Source: Ignelater luminosus
Lineage: Eukaryota > Arthropoda > Insecta > Coleoptera > Elateridae
Assembly: GCA_011009095.1 (NCBI GenBank)
Contig: VTPC01090433.1
Span: 89,203 to 153,202, forward strand
Length of the DNA stretch: 64,000 bases
Reading direction: 5' to 3'
A program made the position numbers and the translations under genes. This document shows positions 22,364-34,000 of this stretch, piece after piece; positions within the stretch are counted from its first letter, which is position 1; every line of letters begins with the position of its first letter. Under the pieces are notes generated by a model that was not told where the DNA came from, made no database searches, and saw only the letters and a program-made list of their open reading frames with translations.

Positions 22364-24405
22364 AATTAAACAGCACAAAATTGAAAAATCTTAACAAGAT
22401 GATAAAATATAGATTAAAATTTAAAAATCGACTTGTCTCAGCATTTTTACGCCAAAATATAATTTTAATGATATAAATTATGTTCGTACGTTTTATTCAT
22501 CAATGTTCAACCTCAAAATCAGTCAATAATGTAATTATGTTTGATTTTTGACTAATTTCGTCCGGTTCTTAAGTCGTTATTAAGATTTTTGTTGTTTTTA
22601 CATAGCGGTTTAATGAAACGGATTGGAATGATCAGTTTGTGCATACACGAGGAAGTACATAAACAAGATGATTTAGAATAAAGAGATATCAGTTTTATCT
22701 AGCATAACGATCATAAAGTAAGTAAAGATGATAATAACTATCTTTTAATAATAATGTTACTTTGTTAATGAATGGTAAAGGCTACTTCACATATGAGATG
22801 GGCAGGTATTATGTGCATTTTGACCGTATATCAGGTCCTGTTTTCAGTCAGTCTGCTTAGTATACTTATGATTATGAATTTAACGATCAGAGCATGTGTA
22901 TAGAATTAAACATACAGATGTTCTTCTTGATTTCCAACTTCACTTGTTTTATATTTGTTTAATTATTATTTAGATTTTTATGTTTAAGTGTCGATGGCCT
23001 CTTTACTGTTTTGTAATAAAATAGCACTTTTACGTTATGTAATTTTATAGTTTTTCTCGACACGCACAAAACGGTATGTAACAGAATTGTTTTGTCAGAC
23101 TCGTTTGTAATACCTTTTTAATATCGCCAAAATGATTTTATTTCAGTTAAATAAATAGGTGTAAAGTAGTTCAAGAATAATTTTTACTCAATTTTTTACG
23201 GTAGAACATTTTTGCTAAATATTTTTTACTGAGAATAAAACCGCAAATTCTCCCATAACGGATGCATTTGTATTTTTCTAAATAACTGCAATTTATGTTT
23301 TATAGTGTTTCATTTGACAATTCCTGGATAAGTCTTTATTAACAAAAAACTTATTATTAAGATTATATACTTGAATAAATAAGAATAAAGAATTTTCCGC
23401 ATATAATCAACTCTGTTAATCATGGGAATGAAACGTTACAATTTCTAATGGAATTTGTCTCTCTTATGAAATAGATGTTAACAGTTACATCAAATAGTTT
23501 TTATAAATCAAAGAAAAGTATAAAACAATGTCAATTCTAATAGTTGTTTACAAATACCGTTTATTCGATTTGCACGAGTTAAAACTACTTATCGGTAACT
23601 TTGAACAGATGTATCAAATTGATTTGTTTGGCTTGTTTTTATATTTTAACGCTTTATAGTAGGTGTTTAAAGATTTAAAGATGATTTTTAGTAATATTTT
23701 TTTATTTGACAATAAAGATTAAAAGCCGTAAAAACTTAATGATGTTTAATATGAGGAAATCTTTCTTTTATCTCTAAAGCATTTACCGCGATCTAACTCA
23801 GTACTGGTGTTCCAGACAGACGAGCGAAAAATTTACAGAAACGATTTGGACTACTGATAGATTATTGAAATGCAAATTCAAATCACTCATGTCGGAGAAA
23901 GACTAAGACATGATACTTGGTGTGCCGTATAGAATTACCCTTAGATTTCTATATTATATATTTCTGAAACGCCCTGTATTTATATGTTTAAAACACAAAT
24001 TAATCTGTCTACTAGGTCGCACTCCCTTTAGTGGTACCCTTAATTTCGTTAAATGTCGTCACAATGAAGTTTTCATAAGTAACATCTCAAGTGCGTGTCA
24101 AATTATAGGATATTTTGGCATGCAGAAGGGATATTTGGTCAGACTATTTCCCAAACAAAATTTGCAACAAAATACTTCAAAACAAAAATCAGTTAGAAAC
24201 GTCCAGAAACGGAAAAGTCATTAAATTTGACAGTTGTGTGCAATTATCGCTGTAATACACCCACAATAGATTAAAATTTAAAAATCCAAGCCTTTTTATT
24301 GGTTAAAGTTTTCTGAGGAAAATAGTTTGGGTAATATCCATATTTAAGGGCGGCAAGACGTATAAAGCATTCAGTCATCACTCATTAATAAATGACGAAC
24401 GCAAG
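22364..24405. other. AT-rich interval, nothing recognised
   Basis: No gene recognised. A lone CGCCCTGTATTT near 23970 resembles a MITE terminus but has no partner. A 104-codon frame (23910-24224) has no recognisable product. Confidence 0.35.
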
Positions 24406-24407
24406 TA

Positions 24408-25700
24408 CGAGGGTCGTTTAAAAAGTCCGTGCAAAGTCAGAGAGATGGCACTACTGGCGCATATCGAGGTTATGTTTAGTTAGTAGCATCTCTTGGAAGA
24501 ACACACACCAAGTTTCAGCCAGATCGGTCTATTTCTTTGTGTTTGGCATTCGTTTGAATCGAGGAAGTCGAGTGATTTTCAAAAAATGAACGAAAAAGAA
24601 TTTCGTGTGTTGATTAAACATTACTTTATGAAAGGCAAAACGCCTCAGGAGACTAAAGAGAAGCTTGATAAACATTATGGTGACTCTGCACCTTCGATTA
24701 GAACAGTTTATAAGTGGTTTCAAAATTTTCGGTGTGACCATATGGGCACAAGTGACGCTGAACGTTCTGGACGCCCTGTTGAGGTTACTACTCCAGAAAT
24801 CATTGATAAAATCCATGATATGGTGATGGATGACAGAAGAGTGAAGGTGCGTGAGATTGCTAGTGCTGTAGGCATCTCGAATGAACGGGTACATAAAATT
24901 TTGCATCAACATTTGGACATGACAAAGCTATCCGCAAGATGGGTGTCGCGATTGCTCACGCTTGACCAAAAACGAAATCGTGTGAAGTGTTGCAAGGACG
25001 GTTTACAGCTGTTCCAGAAGAATCGGCAGGACTTTAAACGTCGTTTCGTCACTGTGGATGAAACATGGATACATCACTACACTCCTAAGACCAAAGAACA
25101 ATCTAAACAATGGGTTACCAAAGGGGAATCTGCGCCAAAAAAGGCGAAGACCGTTCCTTCGGCCGGAAAGATTATGGCGACTGTCTTTTGGGATTCGCAA
25201 GGAATAATCCTCATCGACTATCTGGAAAAGGGTAAAACTATTACAGGTGCATATTATTCATCGTTAATGGACCGTTTAAAAACCGAGCTGCAAGAAAAAC
25301 GCCCACGATTGGCCCACAAAAAAGTCCTTTTCCATCACGACAACGCACCAGCTCACACCTCAGCAGTTGTGGTCGCAAAATTAATGGAAATAGGGTTCCA
25401 ACTCGTTTCACATCCCCCCCTATTCTCCAGACTTGGCTTCCTCGGACTACTATTTGTTCCCCAATTTGAAGAAATATCTGGCGGGAAAAAGATTTTATTC
25501 AAACGAGGAGGTGATTGCAGAAACGAATGGCTATTTTTCAGACTTGGACAAATCCTATTATTCAGAAGGGATCAACAAACTAGAGCAGCGTTGGACGAAG
25601 TGTATAAGCCTAAAAGGAGACTATGTTGAAAAATAAAAAAGGTTTACTCCTAACAATTAAGTAGTTTTTATTTTTGCACGGACTTTTCAAACGACCCTCG
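24408..25700 (+). mobile_element. Nearly intact mariner element (family 1), 1293 bp
   Basis: The termini are CGAGGGTCGTTT(A/G)AAAAGTCC in inverted orientation, about 28 bp long with one mismatch, flanked by TA on both sides (24406-24407 and 25701-25702). Length and layout are those of a full-length mariner. The single transposase gene reads in the same direction and is broken by only one frameshift, so the copy is young. Confidence 0.95.
24586..25636 (+). pseudogene. Mariner transposase (DD34D), one frameshift
   Basis: The start is set at the ATG at 24586 (MNEKEFRVLIKHYF), where family similarity begins; an upstream in-frame ATG at 24493 lies in the element's leader. There is an N-terminal paired-type helix-turn-helix region (SIRTVYKWFQNFR; RSGRPVEV; GISNERVHKIL), then the catalytic domain: TVDETWIHHYTP, FHHDNAPAH and YSPDLASSD. 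Thirty-four residues lie between the second and third D, i.e. DD34D. Seven C residues at 25414-25420 where six are expected put YSPDLASSD in a second frame, which then runs to KGDYVEK and a stop. Repair of that one base would give 349 residues. Cut-and-paste enzyme acting on the flanking TIRs. Confidence 0.92.
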
Positions 25701-25702
25701 TA

Positions 25703-26369
25703 AAAACAGAACTCTAAAAACCATACAACGCCGCCGCTGGGCGTAGCAACCAAAGTATAGTAACAAATGCAACCCTACTCACCGTCAAGATGACCCACCA
25801 ATATAAAAATAGACCAGAACAAAAAAAGAAATACTTTTGCTGCATAGAAACCATTACCTTATACTACACTTTGGTTTTAGTTATTTGATCACCATCTCCA
25901 ACTACTATCAAAGTAAAAAGTCCCGATCCCTCACTTTAAAAGTTGATATGTCAGATAGTAGTCAATTTAAATTTTTGCTTGAATATACAGTGATGGGCAA
26001 ATGTTGGAACCAAGTAAATATCTCTGGAGTTTTTAGAGATGTCGAAATGAGCTTTGATAGGTAGATATTACAGTAAATTGTGTATTTGCTTTGAATGTTT
26101 TTAACAAATTTGAGTTTCCAGTTTAACCGGAAGTAATGTCAATTTTAAATTTGGTAATGAAACACTCTGTATATTATTTTAATTTTGAATAAAACATTTT
26201 GTTAAAATTACAAAGATGTGGGTTTTGATATTTTTTTATTTCAATGCCAACCGAGATATTAAAAAGAAACTACTTTTTGAGGCAAAGGATAATGGGATCT
26301 AGTAGTCTATGAAACTTACTGTAGCAGTGTTAGTAGTTGTTAAGATAAGTAGGTATAATTTTAACTCGA
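25703..26369. other. AT-rich interval between mariner and transposase relic
   Basis: Nothing recognised except GAAACACTCTGTATATT near 26158, which looks like a lone Tc1/mariner-type terminus. Confidence 0.35.
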
Positions 26370-26745
26370 ACGCAAAATGCCCGTTTTAAGTGAAAGTGAA
26401 AGATAATAAATAGTTACTAATGATGATTGGGTTTTGGGGACAGAAGAAGAACGCATTAAGAAGTTTGAGATCTTTTTAATGATATCTATCCGAATCGACA
26501 AATATCACGTTCGGTAGTTACAAAAACTTTACAAAGGCATAACAGAAGTGGCACAGTCGACAAGCTACCAAAAAGTGGCAGGTCAAAAACTGCCACAAAT
26601 GAAGATACAACTCAAAATATTGCTATATTTTTAGAGGGAAATACTCATTTATTTACTAATGAATTTGTCAATGAGCACGAGATTAGCCATCGTTCAATAG
26701 GAAAAATATTAAAACAAGAAAAATATCCTTCCTATGTCCAAGGGT
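26370..26745 (+). pseudogene. Transposase N-terminal relic (helix-turn-helix part)
   Basis: Reading with one frame change, the plus strand gives a front helix region (ERIKKFEIF), then YPNRQISRSVVTKTLQR, SGRSKTATNED and HEISHRSIGKILKQEK. This is the usual double helix-turn-helix layout of a group of insect Tc1/mariner-type transposases (two DNA-binding helices around a GRPKTA-like hook). It stops abruptly near 26745, where the Harbinger-related sequence begins, so it was probably cut by that insertion. No catalytic domain is present. Confidence 0.6.
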
Positions 26746-27191
26746 GCCCATTCATTTGCACAATTTCATCCCACAGATTACAGTAAATCTGTTGTGCCTT
26801 GAATGGGCACGCTTGGCCATAGAGAGAGGCGTATTCACAGGAAAAAAGACCGTTTCTTGAGGCTTTGTATCTGCTGCGTCTTCAATGTGAGTGGTTTCTA
26901 ATTGGTTTGATTGATTTTTCGAATCGCTGCCAGATTTCAAGTTGGTTTCTAATGTCACTTCCTCAGGAGCGCTTTCGACATAATTAATCTAGCTGACATT
27001 AGAAACTGTTTTGGCGAAAATAAGAAAAAGACGAAAAGCTTCCATTTGATTAGCCCATATCCTTGTTTTTGGTGCTAGATACTTCTTGGCCAGTTTTAGT
27101 TTTGATTGGCCTAATATATTTTGCATAAGTATCTTTCAAGTTCTCCCATTTCTTCTTAACCTCGTCACCTGAAAAAAAAATTCTTTTACAG

Positions 27192-28080
27192 ATTTCTTGC
27201 TATTGGAAATACTTTCTACACAATTGGCCATAGTCTCCGAGTTGGATTCTCAACAGTAAGTGCAATCGTTATGGAAGTTTGTGAAGCTATATGCAGAAAA
27301 TTACAAAATGTATTTCTACCTCCACCTACAACAGAAATCTGGAAACAGTCCGCTGAAGAGTTTAAGAATTTATGGCAATTTCCCAACTGTATTGGCAGTG
27401 TGGACAACAAGTATATTACCATTAAGTTTCCAGACAAAACTGGGTCCAACTATTGGTGTTATTTAAATAAGTCTTCATTAGTACTCATGGCTATTGTTGG
27501 CCCAGATTACAAATTTATATATGTAGATATTAATGGTTTTGGTAAGAACAGTGATGGTGGAGTTTTTGAGTTTTCAAACATGGGACAAAGATTTGAAGCC
27601 AATTTAATGAATGTTCCTAGACCTAAAAATCTTCCCGGACAAAATGAACCTTGTCCTCATGTTTTAATTGGAGATGAAGCATTTGCTTTGAAACCGTATT
27701 TTATGAGACCTTTTCCATACAGACAATCAAGGAGAGATGTTCAGAAAAAGAATTATAATACAAGACTTTGTAGGGCAAGGAGAGTAGTGGAAACTGCCTT
27801 TGGTATATTGGCTCAAAAATGACGAATATTCTATAGAACAATAGAAACAAAAGTAACCATCACAATTCTAATTGTAAAAACAACATGTGTCTTGCATAAT
27901 TTTTTGAGAACTAAAAAGTGTGATGACCAGTTTTTGAATTTTTGGAGCCACCAGAGCCTAAACTTAGAGCTTTTACTAATTTACAGAATGATCCAAGACG
28001 GGCAGCAACATTGGCATTTTCTACTCGTGAGAAGTTCGTACAATATTTTAATAATAATCCTTAATGTCACAAATTGTTAA
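27192..28080 (+). pseudogene. HARBI1-like DDE nuclease (Harbinger transposase)
   Basis: Coding similarity starts directly after an acceptor (TTTTACAG at 27184-27191) with FLAIGNTFYTIG, equivalent to the LATG block of the family, so an upstream exon is missing or lies to the left. Catalytic residues are visible: GSVDN (first D), LIGDEAF (second D) and RRVVETAFGI (E), together with a DDE_4-type order (GFGKNSDGGVF, RRARRVVE-like RLCRARRVVE). After AQK a TGA at 27820-27822 replaces the usual Trp; the frame then continues (RIFYRTIETK, LHNFLR) and shifts once more near 27945 before PPEPKL and a final stop near 28063. One nonsense change and one frameshift make it a young pseudogene. Confidence 0.85.
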
Positions 28081-28165
28081 AATAATATATCGCAATGTGA
28101 ATGTAAAACTACCATCAAATCAGAATATTGTCAATCTGAGAAAACGTACGTTAATTTAGAAAATA

Positions 28166-28698
28166 AACTGCTCAACAATTGAAGTGGCCCATCAAAAAAA
28201 GAAAAGACAGAAACCACAAGTAGTTATGAAAAATGACCATGGGTAACTTTGATTTTGTTTTTATGTATAATTCTACATTAATTTTGTATATTTGGTTGGA
28301 TTTTTATTTATGTACAAAACCCAATAGTAATCGACAACTTCTTTTTGAGAATTACCTTGGTGTACTAAACGGCAGGCCAGATTTAAAGTATCTTCGCTTA
28401 ACCGATTAGAGGACATACTGGCATTATTTAGTTATCAAAATATTTGATATTTTGTAGCAAAAATCGAAAAAAAACGGATTTTTGAAAATTTTATAAATTA
28501 TGTCTCTACGCACTCGGGAACTAAATTACTTTTCAAATTATTCAATTCTGACATTTTTATGATTCTACAAAACAAATCTTACATCAAAATAAAAGAATTG
28601 TTTATAAATGACATGTCAACAACCGCTGATGCCTTTTTGTTTCTAATAAACACGGAAACAATATTTTTTTTGGTGGTCACTTCAATTGTTGAGCAGTT
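28166..28698 (-). mobile_element. Tc1-type deletion derivative inside the Harbinger element
   Basis: Ends are AACTGCTCAACAATTGAAGTG and its perfect inverted copy (about 23 bp), each flanked by TA (28164-28165 and 28699-28700). On the minus strand a short frame begins MSSNRLSEDTLNLACRL and continues VHQGNSQKEVVDYY, the first helix-turn-helix of a Tc1-like transposase, then runs out. The element is 533 bp, so over half of a normal gene has been lost. Confidence 0.8.
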
Positions 28699-29404
28699 TA
28701 TATTCTAATATGTACGTAAATAATTGATTAAAATGTCGTTCGCTAATAAAGATATTTATCTATTATGAAAAATCAACATTAATTATTTTCCTTGATTTTC
28801 TTACAAAAATTATAAACATTTCGTGCCATAAAAAAATTATTGTTTGAATTGCAATGGTCTTGCACTCGTAGTGTGACATATAAATTAATCTTTGTTACAA
28901 ATTAGTACTTGTTTTAAACCAAATTCAAAGTATATTAAATCAATAAATACATTTTGTCTACAATGAAATAGTTTGTAATAAAACGTAATTACAATATTAC
29001 TTACCACTTTCCTTTAATTCCTTTGCAATTTCCATCCATATTTTGTCTTTCTTCCTTATGTTTTTGTAGTCTTCATGGAATAAGTCGTACAAAATAGGAT
29101 ATTTGCAAACAAGTTTTACCAACTTTTCTGTTTTTGCCATAGCTCGCGAATAGCACCGTAGAGATCAGCAGCGAAATAAAATCGCCGGCGAATAAAACGT
29201 TGCACAAATGTCGGCGCAGCGGTGCAATGCCGTGCAGGTTTGAACCTGTGTATAACCCGCTAAGTACTCAAACTGCTGCAAATTTATCGCTGCGAAATAT
29301 TCGCAGCGGCAGCAATTATTTCGCGTCGGTCTGTGGAAGGCTTTAGAATTGTAAGCGTTAGGGAATTGAATATCGTTGCTAATAAGTAAATAAAAGCTGA
29401 TCCA

Positions 29405-29545
29405 CAGTTCTTGGAGTAATTACAACTCTTACAATAATTATGATCTTTGGAGTAACTATGTAGGTCTTTAGATAATTAGGGCTGTCTAAAGTAACTATAA
29501 TTCTCTGAAGTAACTATGACCTTCTCTGACTAACTACTCTCTAGG
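29405..29545. repeat. Degenerate tandem repeat of about 20-bp units
   Basis: About seven imperfect units, each containing GTAACTAT, GTAATTAC or AATTAT preceded by CTTTGGA, CTCTGAA or CTCTGACT. The stretch lies between the Harbinger right end and the second mariner. No coding potential. Confidence 0.55.
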
Positions 29546-29761
29546 GCAACAGTTGATTATGGAACATAAGTTGTTTTAATTCACAAAAACAATATTAACA
29601 AACCCTTAAATTTATGACTATATCGTTTCAGTATACTCTGCCTTGTGTATCAAACGTATTTCTATAAAACATATTTAAATTGAATTCAGATTCAAGAGAA
29701 AGTGGAAGTAAACAATAAACATTGCGTGGTAGCCAGGCATCTGTATTGTGATTGGCTACTA

Positions 29762-31048
29762 CAAGGGTGGTATGAAAAGTTTCCGACCTCAACGTGAAGA
29801 TGACAGCACTCGTAAATAAAAGCCACTGAATTTCGTTGTTCATCTGTTGACAGTTACTCGCCAAAGTTTCAACCATTTTGGACGCGCAGTTTTTATGTAA
29901 CAGTCGTTTGAGTGAGTTTTTTTTGTGAAAATGGACAAAATCGAGTATCGAGCTGTCATTAAATATTTGTTTTTGAAAGGCAATACGCCTTCGCAAATAA
30001 AAGATGAGTTGGATTCTGTGTATGGGAACTCTGCACCATCATTTACCACAGTGAAATTTCGGGCTGCTGAATTTAAACGTGGCCGTAAGAGCTTGGGAGA
30101 CGATGAACGTTCGGGACGTCCAAAAACTGCAACTACCGACGAAAATATCGCCAAAGTTCACTAAATGGTGCTAGACGACCGCCGAATTAAAGAGAGAGAG
30201 ATAGCAGAGGTTATGAACATGTCAAAAGAACGAGTTTGTCACATATTAAATCAACATTTAGGCATGAGAAAGCTGTCCGCGCGTTGGGTGCCGCGTTTGC
30301 TCACGTTAGACCAAAAACGTGTTCGAATGAATATTTCCAACGCTCTTTTGGCGCAGTTTAGGCGAAATAAATCCGAGTTTTGGCGCCGATTAATTACTGT
30401 AGATGAAACTTGGATACACCATTATACGCCCGAAACAGAAATACAGTCCAAACAGTGGACTACAAAGGGGGAACCGGCTCCAAAAAAAGCAAAAGCTGTT
30501 TTTTCGGCTGAGAAAGTGATGGCGACTGTTTTTTGGGATAGTCATGGAGTTATTTTAGTCGATTATCTTCAAAAAGGAAAAACCATTACAGGAGCATACT
30601 ATGCATCATTACTTCACAAGCTGAAGGCAGAACTTGCGAAAAAAACGGCCACATTTGCAGAAAAAGAAAATCCTGTTTCACCAAGACAACGCACCGTCTC
30701 ACACCTCGGCGGTTGCCATGGCGAAAATCCACGAATTACGGTTTGAACTGCTTGACCATCCGCCTTACTCACCAGATCTAGCCCCAAGCGACTTCTTTTT
30801 GTTCCCTCATCTAAAAATTGCGCTCGGAGGACAAAGATTTTCGTCAAATGAAGAGGCAATCACCTTCGTGAACAATTATTTTGCAGAGAAAAATGCCGAG
30901 TACTATTTGGACGGGTTACAGAGATGGGAGCATCGCTGGGAGAAGTGTGTAGAGTTACAAGGAGACTATGTTGAAAAATAAAAAAAAATTTTCAGAAAAA
31001 ATGTCTTGTATCTTTATGTTAGGTCGGAAACTTTTCAGACCACCCTCG
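29762..31048 (+). mobile_element. Mariner element family 2, full-length copy, 1287 bp
   Basis: Ends C(A/G)AGGGTGGT(A/C)TGAAAAG and its inverted copy carry the shared phrase TTTCCGACCT. TA flanks are at 29760-29761 and 31049-31050. The first outer bases differ slightly between ends (CAAG on the left, CGAG on the right). It holds one transposase gene with one stop and one frameshift. A second copy in the opposite orientation lies at 57663-58852. Confidence 0.93.
29931..30981 (+). pseudogene. Mariner transposase family 2 (DD34D), stop plus frameshift
   Basis: The start at 29931 (MDKIEYRAVIKYLF) matches the related copy. DNA-binding part: NTPSQIKDELD, SGRPKTATTDE and NMSKERVCHIL. Catalytic part: TVDETWIHHYTPE, HQDNAPSH and YSPDLAPSD with 34 residues between the last two D. 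A TAA at 30162-30164 stands where the other copy has CAA (Gln), a C-to-T type change. One extra A in the AAAAAAA run near 30640 shifts the frame after ELAKK; the correct frame resumes as RPHLQKKKILF and runs to the stop at 30981. About 349 residues if unbroken. Confidence 0.92.
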
Positions 31049-31050
31049 TA

Positions 31051-34000
31051 AGTTTAAGAACGCCGCAGCAGTAAAGCCCTGTCCAGTACAGTAGCTGCTT
31101 GTTCATGTCTAGCTTACGTGCTTTCTCTTGGAAATAAACGAAGTTTAGATCTTTTGGTTTTGGTTTATGTATCTTTTTTTGTCTACACTCCGTGATGTCT
31201 GCTGGAATATTCATAATGATTCTTAGTAGCCTTAACTCCTAAATATATGTCTGATTGAGTTTCGAATATTTTTTTCAGACTAAGAAGAAGTTTGTGTGTA
31301 TTGTATAGATTTCAATGTGTAGGTTTATAATTAGAAAGTCAAAACAAATTTGGATTACTAACGTTTCTCAATTGGTACCGCCCTACTAGTTAGTAATACC
31401 CGTTCTAAAACATGGCAATTACGAAGTTGTTTAATACCTTCTGCAATGTTCTTGTTTCTCTTGTAACATATTTTTAAGATTCCGTTAAAACATTAGAAGA
31501 GCTACGTTCAAGGTAGAATTTCGAAGATATTGCTTGCTTGAAGATGACTTCATATTTAAGTGAATGAACACGATTTTAATAGTATGTTTAATTATTGTTT
31601 TTTGTATTCAAGTTAGATCTAATCAGTGGTTTATTTTTTATTATTAATAAATTTAAGATTCTTGATCTAATTATGCAGTTTAAAGTTGGATTAATTAACC
31701 TGATTTGTATTATTATATGACAAGTAATTCATTAATTTTTTGATTATTCTTATTTTTTGTTTCCATGACGGAGGGTGAACAGTAAGTAACATTAAAACCG
31801 ACCAAAAAATAGAGGTGTAGGCAACCCAGATAACAACCTAACTCTACTTCGTTGTGTTTTATTACAAAATCGCTTGATTTAAACATTTTTAAGAAACTAA
31901 TTGCTATCATAACATAGTTTTTTAATGCTACCTACAGGTTACAGAAGAAATTGAAACAAAGTTATTTTTGAAATGGCATGTCTAAACTACTCAACTCGCT
32001 TAGCATACACAATGCAATAGGTACACAATACAATAATTATTAGGGTTTTTTTAAACTCAAAATTTTGAGAATGTTTAATTATCGTGGTTTGATCAATACA
32101 ATATAAATCATTTTTCCTAATGTGCCGACAATTAGGAAGTATAAAAATACTAATAACGGTTTTTAACATGTAAATCAATTCCGTTTCGTGTTAACATTGT
32201 TAAAATTCTTTAATCCTTCGTCAGGTTGTTATTGCATGGTCATCAGCTATTATGGTGGTTAATTTCAAAAAGGTTTGATCATTAAAGATAAAATATACAC
32301 GGTAGGGTATAGGTAGTAACTTAGAATGTAGGTGAAGGTTACGTGGCGTAAAAAGGAAGCGTTGCAAATACTCCCATCAAGTAAGAACTTTACACAAAAA
32401 ATCACGTGTTACATACAAAAATGTTCATAAATTGTATTCGTGTAATTATGGTGTAATGACTGGTAATTATTTACTAAAAAGTTGCTTTTAATTTGCAGTT
32501 TATCATATCAATCATATCAGGTGTCAAATTATTTTAAATCATTGTCATTACTTTTTTAAATTATTGTTTGCAAATAATTTCTTCCTTTTTAATCTTGTCC
32601 GATGTTAAAAGAAATTACAAAATTTAAAACTCTATTTTGCTACGTTATTAAATAAATTCACTTTTACTTTCCTTTTTATTTATCTGGTCATCTTACAATT
32701 AACTTTCTGTATTGTAAAAATTATAAATAAAATTAGAATTTGCTTCAAACATTTAGGCAATTTAACTAGTTAGAAACTTAATTGCCAAATAAAAGGTTAT
32801 TCAACAGAATGAAAATCCAGGATTTATAAAGAAATGTCGTTATGAGAAATTAATAGATTAAAATCGGTCTAGACTTTTTCATATTTTCATCTACTTTTGA
32901 TAATTAACAAAAAAGTGAAAACAAATCGTTTACATCAACATAAATAAAGAGTGATATTCCTAAGGATGCATTTAAAAGATAAATCGATGTATGAACATGT
33001 TTCTGCGAAAGCACCTGGAGTTGACAATGTTGACACTTAATCTAAAAATGAAGCGGAAAAAAGTTAGACTAGACTTTGATATCTTTTATTAGGAAATGAT
33101 TAGGTACCATTCTCATTATTCCTCACCTCTTTCAGCCAATTCAATCGATCCTGATCGTAGAATTTTTTCAATTGAATCTTTTTAATCGATTTAAACCAAT
33201 CGTAATGCATTGAATCAATTGAACGCAAAAACTCAGTCAATCGTCGTTAATCGATCAAGTAATCATCAAGTATAATTCTGCTTGTGGAATACTACTACTA
33301 TCTTAGTCGGACAACTGACGTAACCTACAAAAACACAGATTTTCTCTATGCAATGTAGATGATAATATGATCAACTTGATTTTTCACCATAGTGCCTTAG
33401 AAATATCGATTTTATATATCAGATTTATCAAAATACAAAGTATTCAATTGCCCCGAGATGTACCGTTGTCGAGGTACAGGATCTTATTTTTTTAATATGT
33501 AGAAAATGAATTCGAAAAAGATTTCTGGTATAGTGTGCACTCTCTGACAAATTTTTCTATAGTTGACATTATCACCATAGATCTACATCGCTTCAAAAGT
33601 GAGTGGTTTTGTTGTAGTCAGTCTAGCAACAAAAAGTCACTTTTGCGGTTTTCTTTCTCGTGGTAACTATTTACTAAATTTTCTGAAATCTTTCAAACTA
33701 ATTGTTCGACGTTAAAGTCTTTTATTTTTTCAATATTTATAAACAGGACGAAATGTCAATTTCTTGCGAGATTGCCACTGTGTATTATTACGCAAACGCT
33801 ATCACTTGCAGATACTTAAGAAGATCAAAAACGTCTAACATCCTGTATTTTATTAATGTTTTGACTTCGTTTGGCATGAAAAATCTATAGAATTTTATAC
33901 AGATATTTTAAAAAGCCACGTATATTATAAAATCTGCTGCTATAGGTTGGCCTCTTGAAGTCATGGAAGTTATTCATAATGGAGTGAATGATAGTGTTAA

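Larger units (their letters stand above)
26752..29140 (-). pseudogene. MADF-domain partner gene of the Harbinger element, two exons
   Basis: Exon 1 (29005-29140) starts with ATG and encodes EKLVKLVCKYPILYD and IWMEIAKELKES, the first half of a MADF (Myb/SANT-like) domain. It ends at G followed by GTAAGT. Exon 2 begins at 27168 after a TTTTTTTCAG acceptor with GDEVKKKWENLKDTYAKY, completing the domain in the correct phase. A frameshift near the ATATGGGC motif (about 27060) separates it from IWANQMEAFRLFLIFAKT, and a stop follows near 27000. A further open stretch to 26752 may be the C-terminus. The 1.8-kb intron contains the whole transposase coding region on the other strand. In known Harbingers the MADF/Myb protein helps the transposase enter the nucleus and bind the element. 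Confidence 0.75.
26746..29342. mobile_element. PIF/Harbinger element with transposase and MADF genes
   Basis: The body holds the two genes expected of this superfamily: a HARBI1-like DDE transposase on + and a MADF-domain gene on -. The right end reads inward on the minus strand as GCCTTCCACAGACC, followed by GCGAAATAATTGCTGCC with several TCGCAGCG-type subterminal repeats (29160-29330). The matching left terminus was not found, so the left border (about 26745) is a guess and that side may be truncated. A Tc1-type derivative has inserted at 28166-28698. Confidence 0.65.

Noticed and set aside
24529-25200. Minus-strand frames within the first mariner
   Set aside because: Antisense shadows of the transposase gene.
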